Below are positions 1-8,454 of a DNA stretch of 64,000 bases, piece by piece. Position numbers and translations under genes: made by a program. The notes beneath the pieces were generated by a model, which was not told where the DNA came from, did not search any database, and saw nothing but the letters and a program-made list of their open reading frames with translations. Origin of the DNA: Bradyrhizobium japonicum USDA 6. GTDB lineage: Bacteria; Pseudomonadota; Alphaproteobacteria; Rhizobiales; Xanthobacteraceae. How positions within the stretch are numbered: position 1 is the first letter of the stretch; every line of letters starts with the position of its first letter. The DNA lies in contig NC_017249.1 in NCBI RefSeq assembly GCF_000284375.1, positions 8,921,001 through 8,985,000 on the forward strand, written 5' to 3'.

Positions 1-1
1 G

Positions 2-271
2 CTAGAACCGGCCGCCGCCGCGCACCAGCCGTACCACCAGGAGCAGGATGATGGCGCCGATGGCGGAATAAATGATCTCGGACACGAGCCCGGTGCCGAG
101 GCGGATACCCAGTTTTGGAAACAAGAGGCTCGCCACCAGCGCGCCGGCGATGCCGATCACGATGTCGCCAATGATGCCGAACCCGGCGCCCCGCACGATC
201 TTTCCGGCCAGCCAGCCGGCGATCAGGCCGACAAACAGGATGACGAGCAGGCCTTCGTTCGAAATGTACAT
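2..271 (-). CDS. GlsB/YeaQ/YmgE-family small membrane protein
   Basis: This 89-residue protein is almost entirely hydrophobic, with three predicted membrane segments (about residues 6-24, 30-50 and 62-84). The Gly-rich stretches GLIAGWLAGKIVRG and GDIVIGIAGALVAS match the GlsB/YeaQ/YmgE (transglycosylase-associated) family, a group of stress-linked inner-membrane proteins whose biochemical role is not settled. The length of 80-90 residues is usual for the family. It ends with a basic tail (VRLVRGGGRF) and its stop codon lies at the very edge of the window, so the gene is complete. It is preceded by about 350 bases without a gene and appears to be a single-gene unit. Confidence 0.85.
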   Translation of the reverse strand: MYISNEGLLVILFVGLIAGWLAGKIVRGAGFGIIGDIVIGIAGALVASLLFPKLGIRLGTGLVSEIIYSAIGAIILLLVVRLVRGGGRF

Positions 272-629
272 AAATGAGGTCCCTCTCCCAGGAATGCGGC
301 ATGGAACGGGAACCGGGATGAACGGGGTCTGAATGCTGTTCCCCGCGACCGAATTGCGGCTGCCGAAACAAAAATGTCGAAAACAACCCCATGCACAGTA
401 GGGGTGCAGTTGGCCGGTGGTGCGAGGTGAACTGTGACAAGTCGGTGTTGTCGTAGAGGGATTCTGAAGATGTGCGCGGGGCTCTTCACCTCTCCCCGCC
501 TGCGGGGAGAGGTCGGATCGCCCTTGCGATCCGGGTGAGGGGATACAGGTCCCTCGACAATCTCATCCGCGGAGAGAGGCCCTCACCCCAGCCCTCTCCC
601 CGCAAGAGCGGGGCGAGGGAGCCCACCGG
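272..629. repeat. Intergenic region with 3'-end palindromic repeat, copy A
   Basis: No gene is seen in this 358-base gap. From about 483 to 622 it carries one copy of a two-part palindromic repeat found seven times in the window. The first half has a strong hairpin (CCTCTCCCCGC at 489-499 pairing with 502-512). The second half, around 590-621, is its degenerate inverted partner. It lies just after the stop codon of the ABC ATPase gene at 630. Confidence 0.75.
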
Positions 630-1604
630 TTACGTCGCTCCCACCGGCTCGGCCAGCACGCATCTCGCCGCCCTACCCGGCCCTACCTCGACATTCGCAG
701 GCAGCTGCTCCAAGCATCGCGACTCGGCGAGCTTGCAGCGGGGGGCGAAGGAGCAGTTGTTCGGCTTGTCGGCCAGCGAGGGCGGGGTGCCGGGGATGGT
801 TTCCAGCCGGGCGCCGCGCTTGGCGCCGTGGATGGTGGAGGCGAGCAGGCCCTTGGCGTAGGGGTGAACCGGCGTGCGGACGATGTCGCGGAGCGTGCCC
901 TGCTCCACGATCTGGCCGGCATACATCACCGCAACGCGGTCGCAGATCTCGATCGCAACACCAATGTCGTGGGTGACGAAGATGACGGACATGCCGAACT
1001 CGCGCTGCAGCTCGCGCAGCAGCAGCAGGATCTGGATCTGCACGGTGGCATCGAGCGCGGTGGTCGGCTCGTCCGCAAGCAAGATCTTGGGACGGCAGGC
1101 GAGCGCCAGGGCAATCATCGCGCGCTGGCGCATGCCGCCGGACATCTCGTGCGGATAGGCATCGAGCCTGCGCTTTGCGGAGGGAACCCGCACGACCTCG
1201 AGCATTTCGAGCGCCCTCGCCCGCCCTTCCGCAAAGCTCTTGCCTTCATGGCGCACGACGCTTTCGGCGATCTGCGCGCCGATAGTGTAGACCGGATCGA
1301 GCGCGAGCGCGGGCTCCTGAAAGATCATCGACACGGTCTGGCCGCGGAACGACGACAGCTCCTCGTCGTTCATGGCGAGCACGTCGCGGCCCATCACGTC
1401 GACCTTGCCCGTGATCTGCGTGCGCTTCTTCGGCAGCAGCCGCATCAGCGCACGCAGGGTCACGCTCTTGCCGGAACCGGACTCGCCGAGCAGGCCCAGC
1501 ACCTCGCCGTCACCGAGCGAGAGACTGAGATCGTTCACGGCATAGACCGTGCGCTCCCCGGTGAAGCGGATATTGAGGCCTGAGATGTCGACGAGCTTTG
1601 TCAT
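630..1604 (-). CDS. Peptide-type (Opp/Dpp) ABC transporter ATPase, DppD-like
   Basis: This 324-residue cytoplasmic ATPase would energise the two permeases encoded upstream at 4272-6388. Walker A (GESGSGKS, residues 40-47), the ABC signature (SGGMRQR, about 155-161) and Walker B (ILLADEP, about 174-180) are intact. The C-terminal Opp/Dpp extension with its cysteine cluster ([14 protein letters not shown]) is also present and identifies the subfamily. The start ATG overlaps the stop of the amidase gene (ATGA), which indicates translational coupling. It is the last gene of the operon, separated from its partner ATPase gene (3207-4268) by the amidase and AtzG-like genes. The substrate cannot be read from the sequence. 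Confidence 0.92.
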   Translation of the reverse strand: MTKLVDISGLNIRFTGERTVYAVNDLSLSLGDGEVLGLLGESGSGKSVTLRALMRLLPKKRTQITGKVDVMGRDVLAMNDEELSSFRGQTVSMIFQEPALALDPVYTIGAQIAESVVRHEGKSFAEGRARALEMLEVVRVPSAKRRLDAYPHEMSGGMRQRAMIALALACRPKILLADEPTTALDATVQIQILLLLRELQREFGMSVIFVTHDIGVAIEICDRVAVMYAGQIVEQGTLRDIVRTPVHPYAKGLLASTIHGAKRGARLETIPGTPPSLADKPNNCSFAPRCKLAESRCLEQLPANVEVGPGRAARCVLAEPVGAT

Positions 1605-3016
1605 GACGGCAGTTTGGGTACCCGGTCGTGGTAGTCGGTGACGCGCTGGAAGGCGGCGCCGATGGTGAGCAAGGTCGCTTCATCGAAGGAGCGGCCGATC
1701 AGCTGCATGCCGACCGGCAGGCCGCTTCTGGTGAAGCCGGAGGGAATGGTGAGCGACGGCAGGCCGAGAAAATTCACCGGGCGGGTGAACAGCGTCAGCC
1801 GCTGCACCATGGCCGGCGCGTTCGGACCGCCACCGACGTCGCTCTCGTCGATCGTCGGTGCCGGCACCGGCGATGCCGGCGCGATGATCGCGTCAACACC
1901 AGCCGCGGCTGCATTGTGCGCGGCGAGTGCGGGGCCACGCCAGCGCATGGCTTCGAGATAGGTGATGGCGGGAACGGCGAGACCGTTCTGAAGCCGCATC
2001 AGGACCTGCGGGCCGTAATCCTGCGGCCGCTCGATCATCCAGCGCTTGTGGAAGGCGGCCGCTTCGGCCGCGAGCACAAGCTGGCTTGCCGCGGACAATT
2101 GCCGCTGGTCCGGCAGCTCGACGGTGACGATATCGGCGCCCTCGCGCTTGAGCACCGCGATGGTCTCGTCCAGCACGCGCGCGACCTCGCTGTCGAGATC
2201 GTCGACATAGAAGGACGCGGGCACGCCGATCTTCAGGCCCTTGAGCGACCCCTTGGTGGCGCCGACATAGTCGGACAGCGGCTCATGACTGGTGGTCGAA
2301 TCCGCGGGATCGAGACCGGCCATCAGCGCCAGCAGCAGCGCACAGTCTTCCGCGGTGCGGGCGAGCGGACCGACGGTGTCGAGCGATTGCGACAGCGGCA
2401 TAGCACCGGCGCGGCTGACGCGGCCGACGGTGGTCTTCAGCCCGGTGACGCCGCAGAAATGCGCGGGCATGCGGATCGAACCGCCAGTGTCGGAGCCGAG
2501 CGCCGCGAACGTCAGGCGCGCCGCGACCGACGAGCCTGAGCCGGAGGACGAGCCGCCGGTGATGTGAGCGACGTTCCAGGGATTGCGCACCGGACCGTAA
2601 TGGGCGTTGTGCCCCGTCGGTCCATAGGCGAATTCGGCCAGATGCAGCGTGCCGAGGCGGACCTGGCCGGCATCCTTCAGGCGCTGCAAGGCCGTCGACG
2701 AGACGGTCGGCACGAAATCGCGCCGGATCAGCGAACCGCAGGTCGAGACGTGGCCGGCGTCGTAATACATGTCCTTGTGCGCGAGCGGCACGCCGTGCAG
2801 CGGTCCGCGGACATTGCCCTTGGCGAGCTCGGCATCGGCGGCCTCGGCGGCCTTCAACGCGGACTCGGCTTCAACCGACATGAAGGCGTTGAGATGCGGC
2901 TGCCACTGCGCGATGCGGTGCAGCAGCGCGCGCGTCACCTCATGCGAGGACACCTGCTTCATCGCGATCGCGCGCGCGACCTCGGTGAGCGTCATCAATG
3001 CAGGCTCACGGCTCAT
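1601..3016 (-). CDS. Amidase-signature hydrolase, AtzE/GatA-like
   Basis: This 471-residue enzyme belongs to the amidase signature family. The Ser-cisSer-Lys catalytic set is visible: Lys81 in GVPLAHKDMYY, the cis-Ser in GGSSSGS (about Ser156) and the nucleophile in GSDTGGSIR (about Ser180). The 24-residue spacing between the two serines is normal for the family. It follows a 65-residue AtzG-like gene with an ATGA overlap. AtzE needs AtzG as a partner to hydrolyse 1-carboxybiuret, so the pairing suggests an AtzE-type amidase rather than GatA, and no GatB or GatC is nearby. Because it sits inside a peptide-type ABC operon, it may hydrolyse the imported amide. The actual substrate is unknown. 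Confidence 0.85.
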   Translation of the reverse strand: MSREPALMTLTEVARAIAMKQVSSHEVTRALLHRIAQWQPHLNAFMSVEAESALKAAEAADAELAKGNVRGPLHGVPLAHKDMYYDAGHVSTCGSLIRRDFVPTVSSTALQRLKDAGQVRLGTLHLAEFAYGPTGHNAHYGPVRNPWNVAHITGGSSSGSGSSVAARLTFAALGSDTGGSIRMPAHFCGVTGLKTTVGRVSRAGAMPLSQSLDTVGPLARTAEDCALLLALMAGLDPADSTTSHEPLSDYVGATKGSLKGLKIGVPASFYVDDLDSEVARVLDETIAVLKREGADIVTVELPDQRQLSAASQLVLAAEAAAFHKRWMIERPQDYGPQVLMRLQNGLAVPAITYLEAMRWRGPALAAHNAAAAGVDAIIAPASPVPAPTIDESDVGGGPNAPAMVQRLTLFTRPVNFLGLPSLTIPSGFTRSGLPVGMQLIGRSFDEATLLTIGAAFQRVTDYHDRVPKLPS

Positions 3017-3210
3017 TTCGACACCTTCTGCGTCTGCGCGATCGGATAGAGCGAGGGCTCGAGATCGAACGGCAGCGTGCCGGCGATGGCTTCAAAACCT
3101 TCGAAGGCGGGCCCGATGGAGTTGGAGATGCGCGTTGCGATCTCGTCATCGACAGGAACGCCCGCGACTTGCGCGATCGGCTTGATCTCTTTCGGTGTCG
3201 GTCTTGTCAT
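3013..3210 (-). CDS. AtzG-like small subunit (DUF4089 type)
   Basis: This 65-residue protein resembles AtzG (formerly DUF4089), the small GatC-like partner of AtzE-type amidases. The recognisable pattern is an N-terminal helix (VAGVPVDDEIATRISNSIG) followed by a segment ending in PFDLEPSLYPIAQ, a common end for this family. Its ATG overlaps the stop of the ATPase gene upstream, and its stop overlaps the ATG of the amidase downstream. The stoichiometric partner genes are therefore translationally coupled. The family call rests on size, the DLEPS-type ending and the amidase neighbour, because short proteins are hard to place by eye. Confidence 0.75.
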   Translation of the reverse strand: MTRPTPKEIKPIAQVAGVPVDDEIATRISNSIGPAFEGFEAIAGTLPFDLEPSLYPIAQTQKVSK

Positions 3211-4268
3211 GCTGTTTCCTCTGCGGGCGCGCGGCTATGGCCTGAACCCGGAATCGCCATGTAGCACGCGGCCTCGTGGCCCATTCTATCGACGGCCGTG
3301 AGCTTTGGTGCTGCATTTGCGCAGAGCGGCTCCGCAAACGCGCAGCGGGTGTGGAAGCGGCAACCCGGGGGCGGATCGATCGGATTGGGCGGATCGCCGG
3401 TGATCGGCGGTTTTTCGGTGCGACGATCCGGGTCCGAGGACGGCATCGCGGCAAGCAGCGCGCGCGTATAGGGATGCGCAGGGTTGTCCCAGACCTGGTC
3501 GACCGGACCGAGCTCGACCACCTCGCCGAGATACATCACCAGCACACGGTCTGAGATGTAGCGGACGACGTTGAGGTCGTGGCTGATGAAGAGATAGGTC
3601 AGGCCGAACTCGCGCTTGAGGTCGGCGAGCAAATTGAGCACCTGTGCCTCGACGGATTTGTCGAGCGCGGAAACGGCTTCGTCCAAAATCACCAGTCGCG
3701 GCGACAGCGCCAGCGCACGCGCGATGTTGACGCGCTGACGCTGGCCGCCGGAGATCTCGTGCGGATAGCGGTTGGCGAAGTTTTCCGGCCGCAAGCCGAC
3801 TTTGCCGAGCAGCTCGCGAGCCAGCGCCCGGGCCGTTCCATCCGCCATGCCGTGCACTTTCGGGCCGAACGCGATCGATTCCTCGATCGTCAGGCGCGGA
3901 TTGAGCGAGGCATAGGAGTCCTGGAACACCATCTGCATGCCGCGGCGCAGCTCGCGCAATGACAGCGACTGGCCGACGGTCATGCCGTCATAGATGATGT
4001 CGCCGGTATCGCGCGGCATCAGATGCATCAGCAGCCGCGCGGTGGTCGACTTGCCGCAGCCGGATTCGCCGACGATGCCGACAGTCTCACCCTTCGCGAC
4101 CGAGAAGGAGACGTTGTCGACCGCGCGCACGGTGCGTTTGGCCGCGAACAATCCGCCGCGAACCGGAAAATGCTTGGTCAGGCCGTTGACCTGCAGCAGC
4201 GGCTGCGCGACGCCACCAACGTCCTCGACCGGCTCCAGCATTTCGACGGATATGTTGGTCTCGCTCAT
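3207..4268 (-). CDS. Peptide-type ABC transporter ATPase, DppF-like
   Basis: This is the second ATPase of the operon, with 353 residues. Walker A is GESGCGKST (about 67-75), the signature is ISGGQRQR (about 172-179) and Walker B is LVILDE (about 192-197). The C-terminal Opp/Dpp domain carries [14 protein letters not shown]. The Gly-Cys-Gly variant in the P-loop is typical of the DppF/OppF half, and together with the DppD-like protein (630-1604) it would form the ATPase heterodimer. It starts three bases after the stop of the DppC-like permease gene and overlaps the start of the AtzG-like gene. Confidence 0.92.
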   Translation of the reverse strand: MSETNISVEMLEPVEDVGGVAQPLLQVNGLTKHFPVRGGLFAAKRTVRAVDNVSFSVAKGETVGIVGESGCGKSTTARLLMHLMPRDTGDIIYDGMTVGQSLSLRELRRGMQMVFQDSYASLNPRLTIEESIAFGPKVHGMADGTARALARELLGKVGLRPENFANRYPHEISGGQRQRVNIARALALSPRLVILDEAVSALDKSVEAQVLNLLADLKREFGLTYLFISHDLNVVRYISDRVLVMYLGEVVELGPVDQVWDNPAHPYTRALLAAMPSSDPDRRTEKPPITGDPPNPIDPPPGCRFHTRCAFAEPLCANAAPKLTAVDRMGHEAACYMAIPGSGHSRAPAEETA

Positions 4269-4271
4269 GGC

Positions 4272-5174
4272 CTAGTTCCTGATGTCCATGGCGCTACGCA
4301 GGCCGTCCGAGAGTAGGTTGAAGCAGATCGAGACCGCGAAGATCATCGCGCCCGGCAGCGCGGCAACCCACGGATTGACGTAGATCGCAGTGCGGAGCGT
4401 GTTCAGCATCAGGCCCCATTCCGGCTCCGGCGGTTTTGTGCCGAGACCGAGGAAGGAGAGACCTGCGGCCAAAATCATCGAGACCGAAATGAGACTGGTC
4501 GCATAGACGAAGATCGCACCCAAGACATTGCCGAGGATGTGCACCCGCATGATGGTGAAGGGCCCTGCGCCGGAGGCGCGCGCGGCCTCGACGAAATCCA
4601 TGTTGCGCACGCCGGTGGTGACGCTTTCGGCGACGCGGGTGATCTGCGGCACGAACACGACCGTCAGCGACACGATGGAGTTGAGGATGCCGGCACCGAG
4701 CGCACCGGAAATCGCGATCGCCAGCAGTACGGAGGGAAAGGCGTAGAACACGTCGATCGTGCGCATGATCGCGGTGTTGAGCTTGCCGCCGACATAGCCG
4801 GCGACGAGGCCGAGCGAGGTGCCGATGCAGAAGGCGAGGATCACGGGCAGGATGCCGATGACCAGCGACAGCCGCCCGCCATAGATCAGCCGCGCGAGCA
4901 TGTCGCGACCGAGCTCGTCGGTGCCGAGCGGATAGCCTGCTGTGCCGATGTGGCGGAGGCGGCGGATCATCGAACCCTTGTAGGGATCTTCAAGTCCGAG
5001 CCACGGCGCGAGCACCGCGGACAGGAAGATCAGCAGCAGCACCAGCGCGCAGGCCATGCTGACCTTGTCGCGGGCGATGCGGCGACCGACGGTCGCCCAA
5101 TAGCCGCGCGCCTTGGTCGCGGGCGCGGCCTGGAGCGCGGCATCGGCGGTGGCGGACAACGGAAGCTCGCTCAT
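4272..5174 (-). CDS. Peptide-type ABC transporter permease, DppC-like
   Basis: This 300-residue inner-membrane protein has an N-terminal cytoplasmic segment, a first membrane span near residues 36-58 and a cluster of further spans. The inner-membrane component motif begins [21 protein letters not shown]. The pattern [21 protein letters not shown] near residues 91-111 is characteristic of DppC/OppC proteins. It would pair with the DppB-like permease encoded at 5435-6388. The two permease genes are separated by about 260 bases of palindromic repeat (copy B), whereas the genes downstream are packed without gaps. Confidence 0.92.
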   Translation of the reverse strand: MSELPLSATADAALQAAPATKARGYWATVGRRIARDKVSMACALVLLLIFLSAVLAPWLGLEDPYKGSMIRRLRHIGTAGYPLGTDELGRDMLARLIYGGRLSLVIGILPVILAFCIGTSLGLVAGYVGGKLNTAIMRTIDVFYAFPSVLLAIAISGALGAGILNSIVSLTVVFVPQITRVAESVTTGVRNMDFVEAARASGAGPFTIMRVHILGNVLGAIFVYATSLISVSMILAAGLSFLGLGTKPPEPEWGLMLNTLRTAIYVNPWVAALPGAMIFAVSICFNLLSDGLRSAMDIRN

Positions 5175-5227
5175 CGGCTAGCTCCCGGAACATGTTGGTT
5201 CGATCGGTGCCAGCCAAGGAGGCAGTG

Positions 5228-5404
5228 CACCGCTCCCGCTTGCGGGAGAGGTCGGCGCAACGCGCCGGGTGAGGGTTTTCTCCTCTTGGGGGTTCTCGAT
5301 TGAGGAGACACCCTCTCCGATAGCCGATGCTTCGCATCGGCGTCCTTTCTAAGGACGGCGGCCGAAGGCCGCCTGTGCCTCCCCCGCCGGCGGGGGAGGG
5401 AGCG
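5228..5404. repeat. 3'-end palindromic repeat, copy B, inside an operon
   Basis: This is a copy of the two-part palindromic repeat, located between the DppB-like and DppC-like permease genes. It begins with the hairpin GCTCCCGCTTGCGGGAG and ends with CTCCCCCGCCGGCGGGGGAG. In between are the characteristic GGGTGAGGG box and the self-complementary GATGCTTCGCATCGGCG stretch. All these genes are on the minus strand, so the repeat would be transcribed inside the operon mRNA. Confidence 0.8.
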
Positions 5405-5434
5405 CACCGTTGGCGTGACAGCAGGGTTCATCGG

Positions 5435-6388
5435 CTAGCCCCGCTTGATGCGCGGGTCGATCGCGGCTTGCGCGATGTCGACCAGCAGATTGAGGAAGAC
5501 AAAGAACAGCGCCAGGATCAGGATCGTGCCCTGCAGCAGCGGCAGGTCGCGCTGGAAGATCGCCGAGTTGAGCAGGAAGCCCGAGCCCGGCCAGGAGAAT
5601 ACGGTCTCGATCAGGATCGAGCCGCCAAGCATGTAACCCAGTTGAAGCCCCATCACCGCAAGCGCGGTCGGCGCGGCATTCTTGATGACGTGGCGAAACA
5701 CGCCGGTTTCGTGCAGGCCTTTTGCACGCAGCGCCTCGACGAAATCCTGCGAGAGGATGTCGCCGGTCAGCGCGCGCACGGTGCGGGTGACGATGCCCAT
5801 CGGGATTACCGAGGTCGTGATCGCCGGCAGCACCAGATATTTCAGATGCGCCCAGTCCCAGGCCCAGGAGTTGGAGCCGTTCGGGCCGGCGCCGACCGCG
5901 GGCAGCCAGTTCAGCTGCACCGAGAAGATGATGACGAGCACCATGCCGAGCCAGTAATGCGGCACCGAGACGCCGGCGATGGCGAAGGAGGTCGCGACCT
6001 TGTCGATCCAGGTCTCGCGGAAATAGCCGGCGATCAGGCCGAGCAGGATGCCCATCGTAAAGCCGATGATGGCGGCCGCAATCGCGAGCGTGACGGTGTT
6101 GCTGACCGCGCGCATGACCTCGGCGAGCACCGGGCGCCCCGTCGCGATGGAATTGCCGAGATCGCCGTGAAGGGCACGCAGCAGCCAAAGCCCGAACTGC
6201 ACCGGCAGCGGACGATCGAAGCCGTAGGCGGCGCGGAGCTGTGCCGCAAGCTCCTGCGAGGCGTCGGCCGGCAGCACGGCAACCAGCGGATCGCCCGGCG
6301 TGATGTGCACGAGCAGAAAGCACACCAGCGCCACGCTGATGACGATCGGAATGACATAGACGATACGGCGAGCGATATAGGCGAGCAC
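5435..6388 (-). CDS. Peptide-type ABC transporter permease, DppB-like
   Basis: This 317-residue inner-membrane permease begins with the DppB/OppB-type first span (YIARRIVYVIPIVISVALVCFLLVHITPGDP). Further downstream is the permease motif around DFVEALRAKGLHETGVFRHVIKN, which contacts the ATPase. The C-terminal segment ends in DPRIKRG, as is usual for the family (compare the DPRIEFAS end of the second system at 49361). It is flanked on both sides by copies of the same palindromic repeat, which separate it from the binding-protein gene upstream and the second permease gene downstream. Confidence 0.92.
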   Translation of the reverse strand: MLAYIARRIVYVIPIVISVALVCFLLVHITPGDPLVAVLPADASQELAAQLRAAYGFDRPLPVQFGLWLLRALHGDLGNSIATGRPVLAEVMRAVSNTVTLAIAAAIIGFTMGILLGLIAGYFRETWIDKVATSFAIAGVSVPHYWLGMVLVIIFSVQLNWLPAVGAGPNGSNSWAWDWAHLKYLVLPAITTSVIPMGIVTRTVRALTGDILSQDFVEALRAKGLHETGVFRHVIKNAAPTALAVMGLQLGYMLGGSILIETVFSWPGSGFLLNSAIFQRDLPLLQGTILILALFFVFLNLLVDIAQAAIDPRIKRG

Positions 6389-6398
6389 TGGTCTTCTT

Positions 6399-6573
6399 TC
6401 TTCCTTCTCCCCTTGTGGGAGAAGGTGGCGCGCGATCAGCGCGCCGGATGAGGGGTATCTATCCGCAGATACAGCGTTATCGAATGAGGGAGAGGGTCGC
6501 TCGCGGAGAGAGACCCCTCACCCGGCTTCGCTGAAGCGAAGCCACCCTCTCCCACAAGGGGAGAGGGTGCAGC
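6399..6573. repeat. 3'-end palindromic repeat, copy C, between binding protein and permease genes
   Basis: This copy lies between the binding-protein gene (ends 6595) and the first permease gene (starts 6388) of the same operon. The ends are near-perfect inverted repeats: CTTCTCCCCTTGTGGGAGAAG at the left and CCCTCTCCCACAAGGGGAG at the right. GGATGAGGGG and CCCCTCACCCGG form the inner arms. The whole unit can fold into one long stem. Confidence 0.8.
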
Positions 6574-6594
6574 GAGTACGTTGCTAGCAGCTCA

Positions 6595-8253
6595 CTACTG
6601 CATCGACACCAGCGAGAAGTCGATGAACCAGCTCTTGGGCTGCACGACGCCCGTCACCTTCGGGCTGATGGCGCGGGGGCCGACGTCGTGGGCGACGTAG
6701 AGGAAGGCAGCATCGTCGACGGAGGCCGCGTGCAGCTCGGCGAGGGCGGCGTCACGCGCGGCGGGGTCGAAGGTCTGGCGCGCCTTCTTCACGAGATCGT
6801 CGAACTTGGGGTTGTTGATGAAACCCCAATTGTTCGAGACCGGCGGCGCCATGCCCGATTGCAGGAAGCGCACCAGCGCGAAGAACGGGTCCATCGCCGC
6901 ATAGGTGACGTTGGTCGCGTTCGAGCCGTTGGCGCTGGGATCCTTGGCGCCGCGGCGCCAGTTGGTGAACAGCGTGTTCCACTCGATGACGTCGAGCTTC
7001 ACGTCGAAATAGCATTCGGCGAGCGCCTGCTGGAGATACTCGTTCATCGGCAGCGGCTGCATCTGGCCCGAGCCCGACGCAGAGGTCTGGATCTTCACCG
7101 TCAGCTTCTTGTTCGGGCCGAAGCCGGCCTCCTGCATCAGCTTTTGCGCAGCCGCCTTGTCATACTTGATCTGGAAGGTCGGACTGCCGCGCCAGGGATG
7201 GCCGGGCTCGAACGTGCCGCTCGCCGGCACCATGAGCCCCGCGAGCAGGCCGTCCTTGAGGCCTTCACGGTCGACGCAGAGGTTGGCAGCCTTGCGGACG
7301 CGGATGTCGTTCCAGGGCGAGCCCTCGACGCGCGAGAACTGCCACGGCCAGACATGCGGCTGCTCGTTGGCGTAGAGCTTGAAGCCGCGCTGCTTGAGCT
7401 CGGGCAGCGCGTCCGGCGCCGGCGCCTCGACCCAATCGACCTGCCCCGAGAGCAGCGCCGCGGTGCGCGCGTTCGCCTCCGGCATCGGCAAGAGCACCAT
7501 CTTGTCGACCTTGGGCACGCGATCCTTGTTCCAGTAGCTCGCGTTCTTCACCAGTTCGAGCCGCTCGCGCGGGGTGAAGCTTGCCATCTTCCACGGGCCG
7601 GTGCCCGCGGCGTCCTTGGCGAACGCGGTCCACGCAGCCTGCGACTTCGCCTTGGCATCGGCGCCTTCCGCCTTGTCGTAGAAATGCTGCCACTTCGCCG
7701 GGCTCGCCATGAACAGGTTGGTGAGGTTGATCGGCAGGAAGCTGTCCGGCTCCTTGGTGGTGAGCTCGACCGTCATGTCGTCGATCTTCCTCGCGGAGGC
7801 CAGCGTCGGCATGCGCGACGCGGTGACGCCGACCTGGCTGGCGTCGAACTGCGGCGCATCCTGCTTCAGCACCTTCTCGACGTTCCACACCACGGCGTCG
7901 GCATTGAACGGCGAGCCGTCATGGAAGGTGACGCCGGGGCGCAGCTTGAAGACCCACTTGGTCTTGTCGGCATCGTCGACCTTCCACTCGGTCGCAAGGC
8001 CCGGAATCACCACGCTCGCCTTGTCGGCCGAGGACAGGTCCCAGCCCGTGAGCGCGTCGTACATGGTGAGGCCGGTGAAGCGGTTGCCTTCAAAACCCTG
8101 ATCGGGCTGGCCCAATGTGCGCGGAATATCGGCAGCGGTCATGCCGATGCGCAGCACGGTTTCCGCGCTGGCCGCACGCGGCCATGCGGCCGCGCTGCCG
8201 AGCGCCAGCAACGCGATCAGCGCCGCGCGGGTCGTGTTCTTCTTGATAAGCAT
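6595..8253 (-). CDS. ABC transporter substrate-binding protein, family 5 (peptide type)
   Basis: This periplasmic binding protein has 552 residues from the chosen start. That start (MLIKKNTTRAALIALL) is favoured because it gives a clean Sec signal peptide ending PRAASA, and an AGGA-like ribosome site lies upstream; the longer reading frame would add 18 unlikely residues. Family-5 features include the conserved WVFKLRPGVTFHDGSPFNADAV block and GPWKMASF. The length of 500-560 residues is usual. It is the first gene of the operon 8253-630, which also has two permeases, two ATPases and an AtzEG-like amidase. A paralogue is encoded divergently at 8455. The ligand is unknown, though the amidase suggests an amide or peptide-like compound. 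Confidence 0.92.
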   Translation of the reverse strand: MLIKKNTTRAALIALLALGSAAAWPRAASAETVLRIGMTAADIPRTLGQPDQGFEGNRFTGLTMYDALTGWDLSSADKASVVIPGLATEWKVDDADKTKWVFKLRPGVTFHDGSPFNADAVVWNVEKVLKQDAPQFDASQVGVTASRMPTLASARKIDDMTVELTTKEPDSFLPINLTNLFMASPAKWQHFYDKAEGADAKAKSQAAWTAFAKDAAGTGPWKMASFTPRERLELVKNASYWNKDRVPKVDKMVLLPMPEANARTAALLSGQVDWVEAPAPDALPELKQRGFKLYANEQPHVWPWQFSRVEGSPWNDIRVRKAANLCVDREGLKDGLLAGLMVPASGTFEPGHPWRGSPTFQIKYDKAAAQKLMQEAGFGPNKKLTVKIQTSASGSGQMQPLPMNEYLQQALAECYFDVKLDVIEWNTLFTNWRRGAKDPSANGSNATNVTYAAMDPFFALVRFLQSGMAPPVSNNWGFINNPKFDDLVKKARQTFDPAARDAALAELHAASVDDAAFLYVAHDVGPRAISPKVTGVVQPKSWFIDFSLVSMQ

Positions 8254-8454
8254 TACTTCAGTCCTTTTCCGGCTTTCGATGATTAATTTTGATGCAAACG
8301 TATGCAATGGCTATGCCAATGGGGAAATTAATTCTGCCAATTGCCCCTACGACGACAAGTCCTTGTGATCAGGCGCGGACACGAGCACTGCGCTGCCTAT
8401 TCTGGCATCAAGATTGCAGGTTCGGCCCCGATTTTCCCCTGGGAGCCTTAGGCC

